Positions 34,928 to 44,831 are shown, numbered from the stretch's first letter. The stretch is DNA of 64,000 nucleotides from Bin55 sp963667455 (GCA_963667455.2 CAXXFR010000014.1:62001-126000); one strand, 5' to 3'. The notes: generated from the letters alone by a model not told the origin. Program-made: numbers and translations.

Positions 34928-36606
34928 GGGTCCCTGTTCATCGGCAATGTCAATCCTTGTTGGTCAGCAGAATCCACGGCGAGTTCGTAGCCTGCATCTG
35001 CATGTCGGAGAACCCCCGTTGCCGGATCGTTCCACAACACTCGACCGATGCGTTGATCTGCTTCAGGAGTACCGTCGCAGACAATCACAAGCCCTGCATG
35101 CTGAGCGTAGCCCATTCCCACGCCTCCTCCATGATGGATGGAAACCCAAGTTGCTCCGCTCGCGACATTGACCATGGCGTTCAGAAACGGCCAATCGGAC
35201 ACTGCATCCGAACCGTCTCGCATGGACTCAGTTTCGCGATTCGGACTGGCTACGGAACCACTGTCCAGATGGTCTCTTCCAATTGCGATGGGAGCAGACA
35301 GTTCTCCGCTACGGACCATTTGATTGAAGGCAAGACCTAACTTGTCGCGTTGTCCCAATCCAACCCAACAGATGCGTGCGGGAAGTCCTTGAAACTGGAT
35401 GCGACTACGTGCTGCGTCCAACCAAGTGTGCAGATGTTCGTCATTGGGAAACAACTCCTTAACTTTGGCATCAGTCTTGTAGATGTCTTCAGGGTCACCT
35501 GAAAGGGCAACCCAACGGAACGGACCGACCCCTCGACAGAAAAGTGGTCGGACGTAGGCCGGCACGAATCCGGGAAAGTCAAAGGCGTTGCTCACCCCCT
35601 GTTCCAAGGCTACCTGTCGGATGTTGTTTCCATAGTCGAATGTTGGAATCCCTTGCTTGTGAAGTGCCAGCATGGCGGAGACATGAACCGCTATGGACTC
35701 CGAAGCTGCAGCAGCTACCTTGTCGGGATCGGACTTGCGCATTTGCAGCCATTCCTCAACGCTCCATCCCACCGGCAAATATCCGTTTGCCGTGTCGTGC
35801 GCGGATGTTTGATCAGTCACTGCGTTGGGCTTAATTCCCCGCCTCACAATTTCCGGCAGCACTTCGGCAGCGTTGCCCAATAAGCCGACCGACACGGCCT
35901 TACGGGACTGGACGGCATCTTCGATCATGGAGATTGCGTCGTCTAGCGATTCTGCGCGTCGGTCGAGATAGCCGGTCTCCAGTCGTTTATCGATGCGATC
36001 AGACTGACACTCGATGCTGAGGAGAGAAGCTCCGGCCATGGTTGCGGCAAGTGGCTGTGCCCCACCCATCCCTCCAAGTCCAGCGGTGAGAATCCACTTG
36101 CCGCGAAGATCGCCTCCGTAATGCTGCCGACCCATTTCGACAAATGTCTCGTATGTTCCCTGCACGATTCCCTGACTGCCGATGTAGATCCAGGATCCAG
36201 CAGTCATTTGGCCGAACATCATCAAGCCTTTGCGGTCGAGTTCGCGGAACTGTTCCCAGTTTGCCCAAGCGGGAACCAGATTGGAGTTCGCGATCAGCAC
36301 ACGCGGTGAATCCATAGTCGTCTTCAAAACACCTACCGGTTTGCCGGATTGCACGAGCAACGTTTCGTCGGCTTCGAGCTTCTTCAGCTGGTCGACCATC
36401 GCATCGAAGCAAGCCCAGTTTCTCGCGGCCTTGCCAATTCCACCATAGACGACGAGCTCCTCGGGACGCTCGGCAACAGCAGGATCCAAGTTGTTCATCA
36501 AGAGTCGCAACGGCGCTTCAGTGAGCCAGCTCTTGGCGTTCAAGCTGGTTCCAGTAGGAGCTCTAACGGTTCGCTTCGTTGAAGAAGTTAAGCTTTCATT
36601 TCTCAT
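34924..36606 (-). CDS. hutU: Urocanate hydratase
   Basis: A 560-residue NAD-dependent enzyme converting urocanate to imidazolonepropionate. The sequence is conserved across its length: VYGGIGKAARNW near residue 48, LTAGLGGMGGAQPLA near 177 (the Rossmann NAD-binding part), TDQTSAHD near 284 and GGGVGMGYAQHAG near the C-terminus. ATG at 36606. It follows hutF by 64 bases and overlaps hutH. Cytosolic. Confidence 0.96.
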   Translation of the reverse strand: MRNESLTSSTKRTVRAPTGTSLNAKSWLTEAPLRLLMNNLDPAVAERPEELVVYGGIGKAARNWACFDAMVDQLKKLEADETLLVQSGKPVGVLKTTMDSPRVLIANSNLVPAWANWEQFRELDRKGLMMFGQMTAGSWIYIGSQGIVQGTYETFVEMGRQHYGGDLRGKWILTAGLGGMGGAQPLAATMAGASLLSIECQSDRIDKRLETGYLDRRAESLDDAISMIEDAVQSRKAVSVGLLGNAAEVLPEIVRRGIKPNAVTDQTSAHDTANGYLPVGWSVEEWLQMRKSDPDKVAAAASESIAVHVSAMLALHKQGIPTFDYGNNIRQVALEQGVSNAFDFPGFVPAYVRPLFCRGVGPFRWVALSGDPEDIYKTDAKVKELFPNDEHLHTWLDAARSRIQFQGLPARICWVGLGQRDKLGLAFNQMVRSGELSAPIAIGRDHLDSGSVASPNRETESMRDGSDAVSDWPFLNAMVNVASGATWVSIHHGGGVGMGYAQHAGLVIVCDGTPEADQRIGRVLWNDPATGVLRHADAGYELAVDSADQQGLTLPMNRDP

Positions 36607-36670
36607 AGCAGATTCGAATCAATACCTCCATCAATGAGCGTTTCGGGTGGAATCGCCAAAGTAGCTCCAT

Positions 36671-38047
36671 CTAATTTGCGACCCAACAATCCTGAACGAC
36701 CTTCCGGTACTCCGCTCCGGTGGACTGTTCATTCACATGTGAGCCGTCTACGACGCACCACTTTCCACCAACCATCACTCGATCAATGGGAGGCTCATTC
36801 CCAGTAAAGACGAGCGCATCCAGCAGCGACGGCGGGGAGTGCCCAGCCAGAGAAGTATCCAATGCATTCACTGAAACCAAATCAGCTTGGGCACCCGGTC
36901 GAAGGTCACTGGCGCGAAATCCAGCCGCTCGAGCACCGCCATGCAAGACGTGATTGAACAATGCAGTCCCGGTATGAAGATCGTGAACTGCAGAAACGTT
37001 CCGAGACCGGCCGAAGAGTCGCTGGCCATACTCAAGCCATCGCAATTCCTCGAACGGATTGATGGTTATGTGGCTGTCCGATCCGATCGCAATGTTGCCC
37101 TGCCGTTCAAGCCACGATCTAAGTGGAAACAATCCATCTCCCAAGTTCGCCTCTGTGGTGGGACAGAGACACACAGTTGCGTTCGTTTGAACCAATGAAT
37201 CCATCTCTTCATCGGAAATGTGTGTGGCGTGAACTAGGCACCATTGTTGGTTCAACGGAACTGCGTTCATCAGCCATTCGATGGGTCGGGCTCGGTGCCG
37301 TTCCAAACACTGTTCCACCTCGGCCGTCTGCTCCGAAACATGAATGTGAATCGGGCAATTGTCGTGAGCCGCCAGCTCCACCAATCTGGGAAGCGAGGAC
37401 TCGTGGACTGCACGCAAACTGTGTGCTCCAACTCCAACTGTTACTTGGTCGGAAGAAGCTTCACGAGCGTACTCGACGTGTTCACTGTATTGATTGACAC
37501 CCATCGCAAAGCGACGCTGTTCGGGTGCTGGGTCGCTCTGTTCGAATCCTGCCCTCTCATACAAAATGGGAACGTACACGAGACGAATGTTGGTTTCGAT
37601 TGCCGCCCTTTCGAGGGCGTGAAACATGTCGTTGACTTTCCCGTTGTCGGATTGGTCTCCGTGAAGGTAGTGAAATTCAACAACAGTCGTATAACCGGAC
37701 TTGAGCATGTCCGTGTATGCCTGACGCGCAACGACGGTTTGCGCTTCGCAATCGATTCGGTTTGCCAACCGATACATCAGGACACGCCAACTCCAGAAAT
37801 TGTCTTCGCTCGCTAGGCTTCGATGCTCCGTGTGGCCAGCCAACGCTCTCTGAAACGCATGGCTGTGAGCATTTACAACGCCAGGAATTACGATTGAAAC
37901 TACCGCATCCGACGGTTCTCGTGAGCATCGAGTGTCAATGGACTCGATCAAACCATCTTCAATGATGAAGCGAACATTCTCTGCCCAGCCGTCGTGCAAA
38001 TATGCCCAATCTGCAAAGAGTGTCGTCAATTGATCTGTGGATTGCAC
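36671..38047 (-). CDS. hutF: Formimidoylglutamate deiminase
   Basis: A 458-residue amidohydrolase that converts N-formimino-glutamate to N-formylglutamate plus ammonia. The metal site appears as NAHSHAFQRAL near residue 58, with a later His in HIHVSEQ, His in HATH, and Asp in AIGSDSHI. The C-terminal PGAQADLVSVN strand is typical of the superfamily. GTG at 38047 is the likely start. It heads the minus-strand unit hutF-hutU-hutH-hutG and is divergent from hutI. Confidence 0.94.
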   Translation of the reverse strand: MQSTDQLTTLFADWAYLHDGWAENVRFIIEDGLIESIDTRCSREPSDAVVSIVIPGVVNAHSHAFQRALAGHTEHRSLASEDNFWSWRVLMYRLANRIDCEAQTVVARQAYTDMLKSGYTTVVEFHYLHGDQSDNGKVNDMFHALERAAIETNIRLVYVPILYERAGFEQSDPAPEQRRFAMGVNQYSEHVEYAREASSDQVTVGVGAHSLRAVHESSLPRLVELAAHDNCPIHIHVSEQTAEVEQCLERHRARPIEWLMNAVPLNQQWCLVHATHISDEEMDSLVQTNATVCLCPTTEANLGDGLFPLRSWLERQGNIAIGSDSHITINPFEELRWLEYGQRLFGRSRNVSAVHDLHTGTALFNHVLHGGARAAGFRASDLRPGAQADLVSVNALDTSLAGHSPPSLLDALVFTGNEPPIDRVMVGGKWCVVDGSHVNEQSTGAEYRKVVQDCWVAN

Positions 38048-38067
38048 TAAAGATTGAAATCTCTCCT

Positions 38068-38250
38068 ATGCTAACGCAATTTGAGAATTGCGACACGCAT
38101 GTTCAATTGGCTCATGAGAGGGTTGTTCTTGGATCAATGCTGGCTTGTTTGAAAGAGGGTCAGATGGGAGCGGTTGCACCCGTTCGAGATAAGGATGGAA
38201 GGCTGTTCTCAATATCTTCTGATCAAGCTGTTCCCCAATTTAGCGACTGA
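38068..38250 (+). CDS. Possible small ORF in the hutF-hutI intergenic region
   Basis: A 60-codon frame with rather protein-like composition (LAHERVVLGSML and APVRDKDGRLFSIS) lies between the divergent hut units on the hutI strand. No ribosome binding site is seen ahead of ATG 38068. It is either a small unrecognised protein or a chance frame across the hut promoter region. Confidence 0.25.
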   Translation: MLTQFENCDTHVQLAHERVVLGSMLACLKEGQMGAVAPVRDKDGRLFSISSDQAVPQFSD

Positions 38251-38294
38251 ACATCGAACTAGAATGTTGGAAGGATTTAGCGGTTGACTACAAG

Positions 38295-39512
38295 ATGTCT
38301 GACTGGGACCTTTTGCTCACCCACGCGAACATTGCGACCATGGCTGCAGATGCGGGTTCTTATGGCGTGATTCTCGATGCCGCCATAGGCATCGCCAACG
38401 GAAGAATTGACTGGCTTGGACCGCAGTCAGAGCTTCCACACAACCAAGCCACCAAGACCTTCGACATCAGTGGTCGGTGGTTGACACCTGCGTTGATCGA
38501 CTGTCACACACACTTGTTGTTTGCAGGAGATCGTGCTGCAGAGTTCGAGCAGCGATTGAACGGCGCTTCGTATGAAGAAATTTCACGTGCGGGAGGAGGC
38601 ATTGTGTCCACCGTGCGAGCGACCCGCGAGGCAGATGAGTCGTCGTTGGTTGAATCCGCACGCTCACGTCTCGACGTGCTCTTGAAAGAAGGTGTCGCAA
38701 CCATCGAGATCAAGTCGGGATATGGACTCGATCTCGATTCCGAGCTGACCATGTTGCGAGCCGCACGGTCAGTGGCTAACGAGGTTGATGCATCAATTGT
38801 CACAACATTTCTGGGCGCGCACGCCATTCCTCCCGAATTCAGTTCAAGAAGCGACGACTACATGAACTACGTGATCGACGATGTACTTCCAGTCGTTCAC
38901 GAACAAGGACTCGCAGATGCAGTGGATGCATACTGCGAGAACATCGCATTTTCCGCAGACCAGGTCGCTCGCTTGTTCGAAGATGCAACCGCTCGCGGCC
39001 TACCTGTGAAGCTCCACGCCGATCAACTAAGTGATGGAGGGGGTGCTGCGGTGGCGGCGGCATTTAATGCACAGTCCGCCGACCATCTCGAGTACACATC
39101 GACCGAGGGTGTGCGGGCACTGTCAGGCACCGATACCGTAGCGGTACTTCTTCCAGGTCCGTTCCTGATGCTGGGAGAGACTCAGCTCCCGCCGATAGCA
39201 GCTCTCAGAGACGAAGACGTCCCCATCGCCATTGCGACAGACTGCAATCCAGGCACATCTCCGCTTTGTTCTCTACGATTCGCGATGAATCTTGCGGCGA
39301 GTCTGTTTCAACTGACTCCAGAAGAGTGTCTTATTGGAGTGACCCGAAATGCAGCACTAGCTCTCGGATTGGATGCTGATCGTGGCACACTCGAGATCGG
39401 CAAGAGAGCAGACATTGCCGAGTGGAACGTTGACCACCCTCGGGAACTGATTTATTGGGCGGGCTTGAATCAGCTAAATCGCCTGATGATTGAAGGGCGC
39501 TACGTCAATTAG
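38295..39512 (+). CDS. hutI: Imidazolonepropionase
   Basis: A 405-residue amidohydrolase that opens imidazolonepropionate to N-formimino-L-glutamate, step three of histidine degradation. Metal and substrate motifs: DCHTHLLFAGDR near residue 69, EIKSGYGLDL near 138, LGAHAIPPEF, KLHADQLSDGGG and ATDCNPGTSP with the catalytic Asp. Length is normal. ATG at 38295. It is transcribed away from hutF; with the minus-strand unit it completes the pathway from histidine to glutamate. No hutC repressor or histidine transporter is present. Confidence 0.96.
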   Translation: MSDWDLLLTHANIATMAADAGSYGVILDAAIGIANGRIDWLGPQSELPHNQATKTFDISGRWLTPALIDCHTHLLFAGDRAAEFEQRLNGASYEEISRAGGGIVSTVRATREADESSLVESARSRLDVLLKEGVATIEIKSGYGLDLDSELTMLRAARSVANEVDASIVTTFLGAHAIPPEFSSRSDDYMNYVIDDVLPVVHEQGLADAVDAYCENIAFSADQVARLFEDATARGLPVKLHADQLSDGGGAAVAAAFNAQSADHLEYTSTEGVRALSGTDTVAVLLPGPFLMLGETQLPPIAALRDEDVPIAIATDCNPGTSPLCSLRFAMNLAASLFQLTPEECLIGVTRNAALALGLDADRGTLEIGKRADIAEWNVDHPRELIYWAGLNQLNRLMIEGRYVN

Positions 39513-39573
39513 GACTGGCAGAACGGCTTGTGTTCGGACTATGTGTCCAGATCCCATCCAAAGTACATCCAAA

Positions 39574-40542
39574 CTACGACATTGAGCTTGGGTCCCTTGC
39601 AAGTTCCACAACGCCGATTCCACTCTCTCCTCCCACAGCGTAGAACAGAAAGACCCTTCCCTCGTCTACAAGGATCGCTGGATCTCGTAGCTGATTGACG
39701 AGCCCGTACGCCACACTTCGAATTGACGGCTCCAGCGGTTGATCGGATCCTTCCCAATCTCTCTCGGGACGAAGTAACTCGTAGGAATTCGATTCGGTCC
39801 ACTGGTCGAACGGTTTGCTGACATCGATTGTCGATACAAGTATTCGCTCAGGAACGTCTCCCACTTGGGTCCAGAACACATCGAGGAAGTCTCCTCGCAC
39901 CAATAGTGCAAAGTGCCTCATGTTCGGATTGAAGAGCCTTTTGCCCTTTTCGAAGACTGTTGGGCCGCTTGTGGAACGCCACGTCTGTCCAGGCATGGTC
40001 ATGCCATAAAGTTGCCCCTGGTACACAAAAGTCCGTAAGTAGGAAGGACAAATAATCTCTGGGAGCACTTCGAAATTCAGTCCGTTGTTGGAGACTCCCA
40101 TGCGTGTCGCTTGATAGCCGTATGCCTCCAATCCGTGGAAGTACATGACAATGCGTTTGGCTTCGTGATCTACGTGGACATCGGGCGAAGCGATGTGCGG
40201 AGTGCTTCGTTCCTTGTGCAGACTATGTGGCAACGCATCAAACTGTATCGAATGATCTATCTGGCCTGTCGGACTAGGTGGAATCGTAGGAAATCTGGAC
40301 TGGCGAAGTTGAAGTGTTCCTGGTGCATGGATAGTCCACGGTCCCTCGATCCGGTCCGAATACGCCAGGCGAATGTACCTCCCTTTGTGGTCGGCGAAGT
40401 ACAGGTAGTACTTGCCCAAACGATCAGTGACCCAATCTGGAACTCGAATCGCTGAGGGTCCCTGTATGTTCTCACCAATGCTTGGGTCGCTGTGTTTGTC
40501 GACTATTGGCGCATCACACAAACGAGAAGCACGCCACTTCAT
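39574..40542 (-). CDS. Glycosidase-like five-bladed beta-propeller protein
   Basis: A 322-residue protein without a signal peptide. Repeated strand segments (KYYLYFADHKGRYIRLAYS, then IVMYFHGLEAYG, then RVFLFYAVGGESGIGVVEL) with Y-F-A/H-G turns are typical of the glycoside hydrolase 43/32-like five-bladed propeller. SPDVHVD and LRDPAILVDEG resemble the Asp-bearing turns of those folds. The catalytic set of a known family cannot be assigned, so the function is open. ATG at 40542. It lies between hutI and a PhyH gene and may be independent of both. Confidence 0.65.
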   Translation of the reverse strand: MKWRASRLCDAPIVDKHSDPSIGENIQGPSAIRVPDWVTDRLGKYYLYFADHKGRYIRLAYSDRIEGPWTIHAPGTLQLRQSRFPTIPPSPTGQIDHSIQFDALPHSLHKERSTPHIASPDVHVDHEAKRIVMYFHGLEAYGYQATRMGVSNNGLNFEVLPEIICPSYLRTFVYQGQLYGMTMPGQTWRSTSGPTVFEKGKRLFNPNMRHFALLVRGDFLDVFWTQVGDVPERILVSTIDVSKPFDQWTESNSYELLRPERDWEGSDQPLEPSIRSVAYGLVNQLRDPAILVDEGRVFLFYAVGGESGIGVVELARDPSSMS

Positions 40543-40651
40543 GACGACTTCAACGATTCAAATTCAGTCCGAACAAACAGTAGACGACTGTCGGCTAGGT
40601 TGAACGCTAACGTTCGAGGAGTGGCAGTCTGTTGCTCGCGATCGCGGGAAG

Positions 40652-41476
40652 TCACCGTTTAGCGTTGTTGAAGGTCTGCAGAAGTTTGTCGTATTCTGCG
40701 CCATTCGGGCCATTGAGAAAGTCCTTGCGCCCTAGCAACTGAGCCATGTCATCGCCGTGGTTGCTTATCAATTCCTCGGCATAGGCAGAGTAGTCCTCAA
40801 CCGGACGCATCATTAACCGTGTGTATGTGATGTGGCAAACAACTCGTGCGCCCGGCGTTGTGCGATCCCAGTTTCCATGCCAGATATTGCCGTTCCACAT
40901 CGCTACGGAACCTGCTGGACATTCGACGGCAATCGCTCCCTTCTTCTCGGTCACTTCTTGAGCATTGGGATGCCGTCGAAGTACGTGGCTTCCTGGAATG
41001 ACCAAAGTCGATCCGTGTTCCTTGGTGAATTCATCGCAAGCCCAACAAGCCGTGAGCAACATATTGTGTGCAGGAAACGGGGCTGGCAGCCAGTTGTGAT
41101 CGGCATGCAATCCGATCGATTTTGATCCCTCGGGACGAATACTGGCCGCAACTTGACTGATTAGAAAGCCACGTCCAACCGAATACTCCGCCATCGCCAT
41201 CAGTTTGCGATTCATTACGGCTTCGACGAACAAGTCGTCCTTGGCCAGCAGCATGTTGAACGCTTTGTCTTTCGTCGCCACCTCGATGATTTTCTTGCGA
41301 AACGCATCGTTGAACGACTCTGAAGCGGCATCCCGAATCACGGTCCATCCATGCATGGTCAGCTCTCGACAATTCTCCTGCAAGCCCAGTTCTTCGATGG
41401 TTGGAGCTAGTTCATCAGACACCGAGTCGGGCGGCAACGTGTCGAAGTAAAGTGCGGGTTGTTCGGCCATTGACAT
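40652..41476 (-). CDS. Phytanoyl-CoA dioxygenase (PhyH) family protein
   Basis: A 274-residue Fe(II)/2-oxoglutarate oxygenase, the shortest PhyH member here and close to the usual length. Metal ligands: H-x-D in GLHADHNWLP and the distal His in NIWHGNWD; an Arg in GARVVCHITYTR is the likely 2-oxoglutarate anchor. LVIPGSHVLRRHP is the conserved turn before the distal His. ATG at 41476, or the next Met at 41470. Hydroxylation of an unknown small molecule is expected. Confidence 0.88.
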   Translation of the reverse strand: MSMAEQPALYFDTLPPDSVSDELAPTIEELGLQENCRELTMHGWTVIRDAASESFNDAFRKKIIEVATKDKAFNMLLAKDDLFVEAVMNRKLMAMAEYSVGRGFLISQVAASIRPEGSKSIGLHADHNWLPAPFPAHNMLLTACWACDEFTKEHGSTLVIPGSHVLRRHPNAQEVTEKKGAIAVECPAGSVAMWNGNIWHGNWDRTTPGARVVCHITYTRLMMRPVEDYSAYAEELISNHGDDMAQLLGRKDFLNGPNGAEYDKLLQTFNNAKR

Positions 41477-41579
41477 TCACCAGTTCTGCACTCGAATTCT
41501 AGCAAAGCAATGCAGTTTTAAGCGGGTCCAATTTGGCCGTCAAACTCCCCTACAGGGCTAGCAACGCAAGCCCAGTTGC

Positions 41580-42389
41580 ATGCCGCTGAATACAATGAAA
41601 TCGACTGTTCGACACGTGATCCCAATGCAGCAGATCGACGATTTACATGAAGAAGGAAGCGTGCTATACGACTTTCTCACGACGCTACAAGACCATCAAT
41701 GGGAACTCGAAACTCCGTTTAAGAATCGCACCGTGAACTGGGTGGTACAGCATCTTCACGATGCAGACCGATGGGCTTTTCATTCGATTACGGATCCAGA
41801 TGGATTTCGGCAGTGGATGCAGGATCGGTCCAGCGGGAAGCCCGACGATGCGCCCAAGTACCAAGGTAGAGAACTACTCGAAGTATGGAACTCGTACTTT
41901 CAAGATCTTTGCGACGGACTGCGCAAAGCGGACCCGTCCATGCGAGCCCCGTGGTTCGGACCGGACATGGGTATCCGAATGATGGCAACTGCGCGACAGA
42001 TGGAAACCTGGTCGCATGGGCAGGATGTGTACGACTTGCTTCAAGTCAATCGAACACACACCGATCGTGTCAAGAACATTTGTCACATTGGAGTGCGAAC
42101 CTACGGATGGACTTTCGTCAATCGAAAGCAAACTCCACCGGAGCCTGTTCCCTTTGTTCAGCTAACAGCCCCTTCAGGTGAAGTGTGGGAGTGGAACGAT
42201 GCTTCTTCGACCGACTACATCAAGGGAGATGCCGTTGACTTTGCCCGAGTAGTCACGCAAGGACGAAACATAGCCGATGTTCCACTGGAAGTGGTCGGTG
42301 CTTCGGCGAATTCCTGGATGAGTATCGCTCAGTGCTTTGCGGGACCACCTGAAGATCCGCCACCACCAGGTCATCGAGTTGGACTCTAG
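41580..42389 (+). CDS. TIGR03084-like / maleylpyruvate isomerase-fold metal-binding protein
   Basis: A DinB/MDMPI-fold protein of up to 269 residues. The four-helix bundle shows metal-ligand-like residues: VVQHLHDADRWAFHS near residue 56 and METWSHGQDVYDLL near 140. The C-terminal part is a small beta-rich domain ending in Pro. Relatives include mycothiol-dependent maleylpyruvate isomerase and the TIGR03084 family of unknown role. The open frame starts at 41580; a later ATG at 41625 (MQQIDDLHEEG) may be the true start. It is followed 30 bases later by the luciferase-like gene, so they are likely co-transcribed. Confidence 0.75.
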   Translation: MPLNTMKSTVRHVIPMQQIDDLHEEGSVLYDFLTTLQDHQWELETPFKNRTVNWVVQHLHDADRWAFHSITDPDGFRQWMQDRSSGKPDDAPKYQGRELLEVWNSYFQDLCDGLRKADPSMRAPWFGPDMGIRMMATARQMETWSHGQDVYDLLQVNRTHTDRVKNICHIGVRTYGWTFVNRKQTPPEPVPFVQLTAPSGEVWEWNDASSTDYIKGDAVDFARVVTQGRNIADVPLEVVGASANSWMSIAQCFAGPPEDPPPPGHRVGL

Positions 42390-42419
42390 GGCACATTTCT
42401 CTCTTTCTGCACTGTCGCT

Positions 42420-43493
42420 ATGAAATTCGGCGTTTGCGTCGCTTCGCACATCAATGACATCGACTATGTCGTTCGAGCTGAAGAACTGGGCTTTGAGTCC
42501 GCATGGCTGGCTGATAGCCAAATGCTCTGGTCCGACTGCTACGCAACCTTGGCTCTGGCGGCGACGAAGACCAAGACAATCAAGCTGGGAACGGGTGTAG
42601 CAGTCACCGGAACCCGACCTGCCCCAGTGACAGCGAGCAGCATCGCAACCATCAATGCACTCGCTCCTGGTCGAACATTCTTGGGAATAGGTTCCGGAAA
42701 TACGGCAATGCGTGTGATGGGTCTGCCTCCCCACCGCATAGCTCAGTTCGATCAGTATTTGGAAGAACTACGTCCGCTACTCCGCGGAGAAGAAAGCTAC
42801 ATCCAGTCCAAAGGCGAACGTGTCGCCATACGCCACATCATGCCTGATCGTGGATTTGTGAATTTCAACGATCCAATTCCTCTCTACGTCTCCGGATTCG
42901 GGCCGAAGTCTCTGGGAGTTGCCGGCAAACACGGCGATGGGGCAGTTCTTGCCATGCCTGCAAACGCCAACATCATGGCAAACATTTGGCGTATGTTGGA
43001 CGCTGGTGCAGGTTCTGCGGAAAGGACTATCAACCGCTCAACATACCTCACAACCGCTTTGACCGCCATCGTTGTGCTGGATCCCGGCGAGCCAGTGGAC
43101 AGTCCCAGAGTCAAAGCTGAGTGTGGAGCCATGGCGATGGCGGCAATCCACTTCAGCTACGAGCAAGTGCGCAATTTCGGCAAGAGACCTGGCGGAGCCC
43201 TAGCCTATGTTTGGGACGACTATCGCAAGATGATTGAGTCGTATCCAGCTGGAGACAGACACCAGAGAATCCATGCAGGCCACAACTGCTGGGTTATTCC
43301 AGAGGAAGAAAAATTTCTGACACCCGAAGTGCTGAAAGCATCTAGTCTCATCGGTACTCGAGACCAGCTAATTGATCAATTGGGTAGTTTGAGCGAGGCA
43401 GGTCTGCATCAAGTCATGGTTCTTCCAAACTTCGACACTCGTTATCAATCCATCGAACGTTTGGCGAGAGACGTACTGCCCAACGTGCCATAG
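42420..43493 (+). CDS. LLM class flavin-dependent oxidoreductase
   Basis: A 357-residue luciferase-like TIM barrel, closest in appearance to 5,10-methylenetetrahydromethanopterin reductase-like proteins (F420 branch). Segments: MKFGVCVASHINDIDYVVRAEELGF, TKTIKLGTGVAVTGTR, FLGIGSGNTAMR, and IPLYVSGFGPKSLGVAGKHGDG. The C-terminus SLIGTRDQLIDQLGSL is typical of the group. ATG at 42420. It sits after the TIGR03084-like gene and before an alpha/beta hydrolase, forming a small catabolic-looking unit. Substrate and cofactor are unconfirmed. Confidence 0.88.
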   Translation: MKFGVCVASHINDIDYVVRAEELGFESAWLADSQMLWSDCYATLALAATKTKTIKLGTGVAVTGTRPAPVTASSIATINALAPGRTFLGIGSGNTAMRVMGLPPHRIAQFDQYLEELRPLLRGEESYIQSKGERVAIRHIMPDRGFVNFNDPIPLYVSGFGPKSLGVAGKHGDGAVLAMPANANIMANIWRMLDAGAGSAERTINRSTYLTTALTAIVVLDPGEPVDSPRVKAECGAMAMAAIHFSYEQVRNFGKRPGGALAYVWDDYRKMIESYPAGDRHQRIHAGHNCWVIPEEEKFLTPEVLKASSLIGTRDQLIDQLGSLSEAGLHQVMVLPNFDTRYQSIERLARDVLPNVP

Positions 43494-43520
43494 ATTCACA
43501 GCAACAAAGAGCGTTTCATC

Positions 43521-44267
43521 TTGAATGTAGTTTGGCAAGAAGGCAAGGATCCACAAGACTATCCAACTCTCGAATTCATCGCGGAATCCGAGGCACAGAG
43601 AAAGATAACCGGTTGTCTGTGGATTCCCAACGGCACTGTCCAACCAGGCATGTTGATGGCTTTTGGCCATGGTGCATCGGGAGACCGCTATCAAATGCCA
43701 ATCCCGCATCTGGCTCGACGCCTTGCCAAGGAAGGAGTTGCTTCGTTGTCGATGGATGGACCGGTTCACGGTCTCCGGCAACAAGCTGAAGGCGGAAGAG
43801 CCGCACTCCAAGACGAAATGCGTCGACGAACGATGATCGAAGATATGGTTGGCGATTGGCAAGCCTCAGTAGCAATCGCGGAATCACGACTGGGATTCTC
43901 CGCTTCAAAATTCGGCTACTTCGGACTATCCATGGGGTCCATCTTTGGGATTCCCTACCTGGCACACCGAGTTCGCAACGGGCAACCCGTCACAGCTGCG
44001 ACATTGGGTCTTCTCGGAACTTCGGGTGCTGTCGTAGCACTCGCACAACGTCTAAGGGAAGCTGCCGCCATGATCGAAACACCCTTGCTCTTCCTTGTTC
44101 AGCTGGAAGATGAACTGTTTCCCCGAGAAGGCTGTTTTGATCTCTTTGACTCGTTCAAGTCGAACGACAAACGGATGCATGCCAATCCGGGCTTGCACCC
44201 TGAAGTTCCAGCCGAGGAGATCGACTTTAGTTTCAGTTTTCTGTGTAGTCGGCTACTACAGGACTGA
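43521..44267 (+). CDS. Alpha/beta hydrolase (dienelactone hydrolase-like)
   Basis: A 248-residue cytosolic hydrolase. The nucleophile elbow is GLSMGS (Ser about residue 136), the oxyanion segment is AFGHGASGDRY, and a C-terminal acid/His pair is suggested by LEDELFP and NPGLHPEVP. The family splits esters, lactones or thioesters. The start is TTG at 43521, since the conserved first strand begins at once and no ATG is near. It lies 28 bases after the LLM gene and is probably part of the same transcript. Confidence 0.82.
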   Translation: MNVVWQEGKDPQDYPTLEFIAESEAQRKITGCLWIPNGTVQPGMLMAFGHGASGDRYQMPIPHLARRLAKEGVASLSMDGPVHGLRQQAEGGRAALQDEMRRRTMIEDMVGDWQASVAIAESRLGFSASKFGYFGLSMGSIFGIPYLAHRVRNGQPVTAATLGLLGTSGAVVALAQRLREAAAMIETPLLFLVQLEDELFPREGCFDLFDSFKSNDKRMHANPGLHPEVPAEEIDFSFSFLCSRLLQD

Positions 44268-44399
44268 ACGCGGCTGTAGCACGAGGATGGAGCTTGTGCC
44301 AACAGCACACACAAGTCATTCCGAGTTCTGTCCAATCAAACAGCAATGGTCGAATATACTTTGCGGCGGGAACTCCTCTAGCCTGGCCCTCTCAAAACC

Positions 44400-44831
44400 A
44401 TGATCCGATCCAGCCTGACATCACTGCTCAGCTTGTTTCAGTCGGGAACGCAACAGTCGCAAGACGACGTGTTCAACGAAGCGACCTTGATGATCCTGTC
44501 GCGAGCGACAAGCACCGACTCCAACATCAACCGAGCCGAAGTGTCAACGGTTCAAGAAAAGGTCAAGGAAACGACCGGCGAAGAGGTGTCGGCAGCTGAC
44601 GTAAGGGTTGCAGCCAACTCCAAGCTCTACGAGGAAGCACCTCTTGAGAGGTATTTGGTTCGCACCAACAGAATACTCAGCATCGAACAGAAACTCGCGA
44701 TTCTCAGCGCGTTGGTCAGCGTGATCAAGTCCGACGAGAAAATCACGAATCGAGAAGTGGTTTTCTTCAATGCAATCGCAAGTGCTTTTCAAATTACTCC
44801 TGCCGACGTTCTGGGATTGCGCGTCTCCTAG
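44400..44831 (+). CDS. TerB-like helical protein
   Basis: A 143-residue all-helical protein. The C-terminal ~90 residues match the TerB/DjlA-like domain: QKLAILSALVSVIKSDEKITNREVVFFNAIASAF, given here as LSALVSVIKSDEKIT then REVVFFNAIAS, with Asp/Glu positions of the metal-binding turn. The domain occurs in tellurite resistance and many stress or membrane-linked systems, so tellurite resistance is not implied. ATG at 44400. It lies between the hydrolase and a PhyH gene. Confidence 0.75.
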   Translation: MIRSSLTSLLSLFQSGTQQSQDDVFNEATLMILSRATSTDSNINRAEVSTVQEKVKETTGEEVSAADVRVAANSKLYEEAPLERYLVRTNRILSIEQKLAILSALVSVIKSDEKITNREVVFFNAIASAFQITPADVLGLRVS

